Position numbers and translations under genes: made by a program. Source: Diadema setosum (lineage: Eukaryota > Echinodermata > Echinoidea > Diadematoida > Diadematidae). Taken from it: a stretch of DNA of 64,000 nt. The notes under the pieces are model-generated. The model worked only from the letters and a program-made list of their open reading frames with translations, was not told the DNA's origin and ran no database searches. The stretch covers positions 6,996,900-7,060,899 of the forward strand of contig CM067062.1 in the NCBI GenBank assembly GCA_033980235.1, given 5' to 3'. This document shows, piece after piece, positions 59,882-64,000 of this stretch (positions are counted from its first letter, which is position 1; each line of letters opens with the position of its first letter).

Positions 59882-62119
59882 CTAGCACTACCTTTAGACA
59901 TGAATAATTAAATATAGAAGGGCTTGGGGGCGCTTCGAAGTTAACTGCTCTTATTAAATATGCACATGTCATTTGCAACTCGATTAAAGATGATTAAACG
60001 CACTGAAATTCTTACTTTAAATAATATTCATAATCTGTTTTTTTTTCTTTAATAGCTTTGGATGTACACTTCATACACTGTATCAGTCTACATTTCGCCT
60101 ACAATATGGAATTCTTTACTTCGAGACGTTTGTTTTTTACAAAAGAAAATTAAGAGTCCTTTAAAGGTGCTGTAAAACAGTGGCGTGTTTTTTTTTTTTT
60201 TGGGGGGGGGGAGGGGAGTCAAATTAGCCTTGGCCCCTCTCCACCGTCCTTTTTTTTCCCCTTTGGCTGCATTTTTTTTTTAGTCATCACATGAAAATTC
60301 GTCTGCATCCACCCCGTAGTTTTGCTGATGGCCTTTCTTTTTAATTATCTTAACCACACACAATTTTGGCCGAATTTCCCCACCCCTCTTGTGAATTTGC
60401 TAGCACATGTGTTTATAGTACTGGTGGATTAAGGATTCGGAGGGGGGGGGGGGTCGGCCAAAATTTCTCTTTTCTCATATGTAACAAGCCTACGGGGCGA
60501 AAGGCTGATATTATGGGCTTTCTACACACATTTTTAGATGCTAATTATTGGTTAATATGAGCACGATCATTTATGTTGTGATTAATGTATGACTTAATGT
60601 AGAGACTTAATTGGCTTGGCACTCCTAACATCGACCTATTTTAGACACCCATTTCCTTCTCTCTCTCTTGCTTTTTCTCTACTGTCCTGTGAATAGTGTA
60701 ACTACATGTACATGCAGTACCTCTTCTCTTTTGTATGATATACATCAAGTTTCCATCTGAGCATAATGTGTGTTGCAGCACTCTCAAGCTTCATGCATAT
60801 GCAGCAACATCTTTTTATGTTCATATACATAATTATGCTTGATATATTAATTTGAGAATGTTATTCTTTCTTTTGTATATGTTCCGTCCGCACTCTATAG
60901 ATGTAAATGTACATTGTAAGATTTGGTGAGCATGTTCGAACTGTGTTTCTCTTTTAGTGAACACACAAGAACTGATGTAATAATGAACTTGAATTACGCA
61001 TATTCTTTAATATTGATTCCATCTCCATTTGCCATTAGATATTTATTGATTTATGGAGCTCTTCCACAATTGTTATCCTTCCCATTGTCTTTACTCATCT
61101 CTGAATAATTCAAATTTGATACTTTATTGAGAACCTATGTTTCTTCGATTACATAATGTACCTCTTCAATATATTGCTGCAAAAGGCATAATAAAACATG
61201 ACCATTGTTATATATTTAAAATGAAGCTTGAAATTCTGATAATTTTGATATTTATGTATTTTTAGGAGTTTATCAGTTTCGAAGAGTGCATGCAGGATGA
61301 GTTTTATGTTTTTATATGATCAAGTGCAGCTATCAAAGAATCTGTTGAGCAGGAAAAGAGAAACTGATGGAAAATGAGGAATTATGAGTGAATTCGCATG
61401 CAAGCCAAATGACAATAATGACACCGATAAAAATTGTGACAAAGTAAAAGTCACAAATAATGTGGAATAATAAGAAATAAAGAAATTAATAGATTATTTC
61501 AGAGAAAGAAATAACAGAGTGCATGAGTATGAAAGATGAGTAAATGCAAGTAATCATTACTGACTGGCACATCTTTTTCCATATATTTAGCGGTATCCTT
61601 CATCTTAGAACAAACATTCATAATTATTATGAAAGAAGTGAACTGAATTTGAATTAAAAATTATGTGAAAAATAAAGAAAGTAAGTTAAAAAAGTAAAAA
61701 AAAAACAGTCAAAAGTAAAAAAATATGAAACACAGTATACCGAGTACATATTAATTACCAAATGATAAATGTCCACATGCAAAAGTGTTGAATAATATCC
61801 ACACAAAAAAGGAGGGGGGAGGGCAAAGAAATCTTTGGAGCGATCAACGACAGCTCTAATAACAATGCTAAATGAAGATGAAAACAAGGACAACACGCTT
61901 TTTAGAACAATTAAGAGAAACTGGCTTATATTATCATCTTAATTATCACCTAATGTATTATAATCATCACAATAATCATTACATGACAATTAATTTCAAT
62001 TAATAAGGTTATTGTTGATAAGCAGGTATAGCCCCAATAGTATTTGTATGTAAACACATACGAAAATGAAATAGCGAAATACACGCGTATTGCACGTTAC
62101 CTATTGTGCAGGCCCTACA
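59882..62119. other. Outer-element interior, unassigned
   Basis: AT-rich with T- and G-runs (60,189-60,212; 60,440-60,452). Short open frames lack domains. The GC content rises only near the right end, at the CGTCGGTTCGTG repeats. Confidence 0.3.
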
Positions 62120-62175
62120 GCGCGGGTCTCACGAACCGGCGTAATACAACTTACGTCGGTTCGTGAGACCCGCGC
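62120..62175. repeat. Long hairpin of the outer element (right subterminal)
   Basis: Arms of 22 bp (GCGCGGGTCTCACGAACCGG CG and its complement, one mismatch) with a 12-base loop. The inner core CACGAACCG/CGGTTCGTG is shared with the element's terminus and with the left hairpin at 55,400. A further copy, TTACGAACCGACGC, follows at about 62,216. Confidence 0.85.
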
Positions 62176-62701
62176 TTAAGTACATAACCTATGGTGCGCG
62201 CAAGAAACGATGGATTTACGAACCGACGCAGTGAGTTTGAAGACAGAAATATCGTAATTCTTTTGAATTCACACTAAAATTACACTATGGATAGGAAGAA
62301 CAACTTCCACTCTCATCACCCTGTCAAAATTTTCACACACAAGACAGGAAAAGTCATTGAAAACGTTGTCTAAAACTTGTGAGATCTTTAAACGCGATTT
62401 TCTCAGAATTGCATTTTCGCTCAAAAACGAAATAGCGTCGGTTCGTGGTAACACCGACGAATTATTATTAAATATTCCTTAATTTAGCTAATTCAGGAGG
62501 TTTGGGCCCCCTGGGGTCCCCTAAGGAAAGCATGTTACCCATTCAAATACTTTGAGATCCTATCCGTCTAGGAATGCTACATGCAAAGTTTGGTGAAAAT
62601 CAATTTATGTTGTTTTCAGCAAGATGAAAATGTACAATTTAGGTCCGCATTTAGGTCCCTCCCTGGATCCCTCCCTAGCCCTGGATCTGCAGTGTTTGTT
62701 T

Positions 62702-62748
62702 GTTTGTTTGGTTTTTTTTTTTTTTTTTTTTGGGGGGGGGGGGGGGCA
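62702..62748. repeat. T-run and G-run within family R copy C
   Basis: A T-run of about 20 followed by a G-run of about 14, at the position where copies A and B carry shorter G-runs. This is replication slippage or assembly uncertainty. Confidence 0.7.
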
Positions 62749-63480
62749 CCCGTGATTCTGCCATGAACAAACTTGAACAACCCACCGTACAGTCATCAAT
62801 ATTCTGACTCATTGTATTAACTTAGCTCAATCACTTCTGGTTCTAGAGAAAATATCTAGAAAAAGTTCTGGAGAAAAGATTCCCTACTGAGGGGTGGAAT
62901 GGGCTCCCTGGGAGCCCCCCAGGTGGGCATGGTACCCATTTGATGGAATTGAGATTGTAGCTATCCCCCTATAGGAATGCTACCTGTCAAGTTTTTTGAA
63001 AATTCATCATGGAGTCTTCAAGAAAGATGAAAATGTGCAATTCAGGCCCCATTTGGACCCCTCCCCATCCCCTTCCCTGGATCCCAAGGGGGGCACACCA
63101 TCTGATTCCGCCATGAACAAACTTGAAACTACAGTCATCAATGTACTAACTCATAATAGCTCCATCACTTCTGGTTCTATACTAGAGAAGAGGATTTTTT
63201 TTCCAGATTCCTTAATTTTAGGGGGTTTGGGCCCCCTAAGGTCCCCAGGTGGGGCATGGTGCCCATTTGATTAAATTGAAATCCTATCCCCCTAGGGATG
63301 CTACCTGCCAAGTTTGGTGAAAATTGGTCATGGGGTTGTCAAGTAAAAGAGGAAAACGTAAAAAAGTTTAGGCACAACGCACGACGCACTACGGACGACG
63401 GACTACGTATCTTAACAAACATGATTCTAACACCTTATTCACAATATGCCACCTCGCATAAACTACAACACATCTTAAGG

Positions 63481-63807
63481 ATTTTAACTTGACTTTGACC
63501 CATTCATACGTTTATGCATTGAGTAATTTTCAAGGTATGGAGAAAAAGTGCAATTTCTGTACTGAATAGTAAATTGTTACCATTTTCATCTGGCCTTTGA
63601 CCCTAAAATTCATAAGATAATCACTGTCAGGCAGAAGATGCATAAATATGTAGTGCGTTTCAAGATAAATTGAGCCACTTCCTAGATATGGAGGAAAAAA
63701 TCAGTTCAGCGCTTTCACTTGATCTTTGACCTTTTGACCTTTGAGGCAAAAACAAAAGAAAAAAAAAACTTTCCAGAGAATCTCTGTTAGGTTATACATG
63801 CATACAA

Positions 63808-63860
<53 letters not shown>

Positions 63861-64000
63861 CTGCTGGCATTGCATAAACATGAGGGAAATCGTAAAATTC
63901 TAAAGTGTTACCCTTGACCTTTGACCCCTGACCTTTGACCCCATAAACCCTACATTTTCTAGATAATCACTGCCAGTCAGTACATATATATATAGTATGT
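63481..64000. repeat. Degenerate tandem repeat with TGACCTTTGACC motifs
   Basis: Units of roughly 165-170 bp share 'gacctttgaccc' and 'agataatcactg(t/c)cag'. Two adjacent TGACCTTTGACCCC copies lie at 63,915-63,928 and 63,929-63,942, with single variants near 63,594 and 63,722-63,744. The string is the DR1-type half-site pair bound by HNF4/RXR/COUP-type nuclear receptors. An A-run of about 46 lies at 63,812-63,857. The repeat continues beyond the window. Confidence 0.6.

Larger units (their letters stand above)
48640..62459. mobile_element. Outer composite DNA transposon, TSD AATT (7.26 kb without its insert)
   Basis: AATT at 48,636-48,639 and 62,460-62,463. The left end begins CGTCGGTGTTTTCACGAACT and the right end (reverse complement) CGTCGGTGTTACCACGAACC. 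After removing the inner element and one TATT, the left continues GACGCTATTTCG, exactly as the right does. The inverted repeat is about 38 bp with four mismatches. Each terminus is itself a partial palindrome (CGTCGGT...ACYGACG). Subterminal hairpins repeat the CGTCGGTTCGTG motif at 55,400-55,442 and 62,120-62,175. No transposase ORF was recognised in 55,232-62,459; an exon-like duplicated segment lies at 57,470-58,565. A 4-bp target suits Sola- or Ginger-like groups, but this is not established. Confidence 0.8.
46791..63480 (+). repeat. Family R copy C, split by MITE M3 and a 13.8-kb insertion
   Basis: Family R text runs 46,791-47,833, resumes 48,524-48,639 and resumes again 62,460-63,480, in one orientation. 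At 'agagaagaatt' (48,629-48,639) copy A continues 'attattga', and in copy C that continuation is found at 62,460 ('aattattattaaatattcc'). Copies A and B are uninterrupted at this point. It ends with the same 'aggcacaacgcacgac' block as copy B. Confidence 0.8.

Overview
This is eukaryotic, animal-type DNA: AT-rich, full of microsatellites, homopolymers, spliceosomal-type signals and many families of transposable elements, with almost no coding sequence. The mix (an intronless RING/B-box TRIM gene, CR1/L2-like and Tx1/L1-like LINE remnants, a Penelope-like GIY-YIG fragment, TTAA and foldback elements, a tRNA-derived SINE) fits a marine invertebrate. An echinoderm or other ambulacrarian is my best guess, but a mollusc cannot be excluded. 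No bacterial, viral or organellar block was seen.

Layout. 1-2.8 kb: unassigned sequence, then a LINE 3' end with a (TAAA)n tail. 2.8-5.4 kb: an interspersed repeat split by a 1,879-bp DNA transposon with a 5-bp target duplication. 6.1-12.1 kb: a long decayed CR1/L2-like LINE interrupted by TTCGTACGAA-rich TTAA elements (one nested in another) and by a 689-bp MITE. 12.1-23.6 kb: several copies of one complex interspersed repeat ('family R' here), carrying foldback, hAT-like, piggyBac-like and TTAA MITE insertions. 23.6-25.2 kb: a Penelope-like fragment and a foldback element. 25.3-34.6 kb: mostly unassigned, with one more MITE copy. 34.66-36.50 kb: the one convincing host-type gene, a TRIM E3 ligase on the minus strand. 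36.7-39.1 kb: family R fragments, a SINE and other repeats. 39.6-41.7 kb: a CpG-rich stretch and a 1.2-kb near-perfect palindrome. 41.9-43.3 kb: G/C-tract repeat and a four-copy tandem array. 43.5-44.2 kb: CpG-rich region with a likely first exon. 44.6-46.3 kb: Tx1/L1-like LINE 3' half. 46.8-63.5 kb: one family R copy split by nested insertions.

The most striking object is that last block. A 13.8-kb insertion (48,640-62,459) has matching inverted termini and an AATT target duplication. Its left terminus is itself split by a 6,559-bp transposon (48,669-55,227) with about 30-bp terminal inverted repeats and a TATT target duplication. Removing the inner element and one TATT restores a left terminus that matches the right terminus almost perfectly. 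The inner element carries an apparently intact 866-residue transposase-like gene and many copies of a GTAACGTAAGTTTC motif near both ends. It is therefore probably young and may be, or may recently have been, autonomous. The outer element has hairpin-forming termini and a duplicated exon-like segment.
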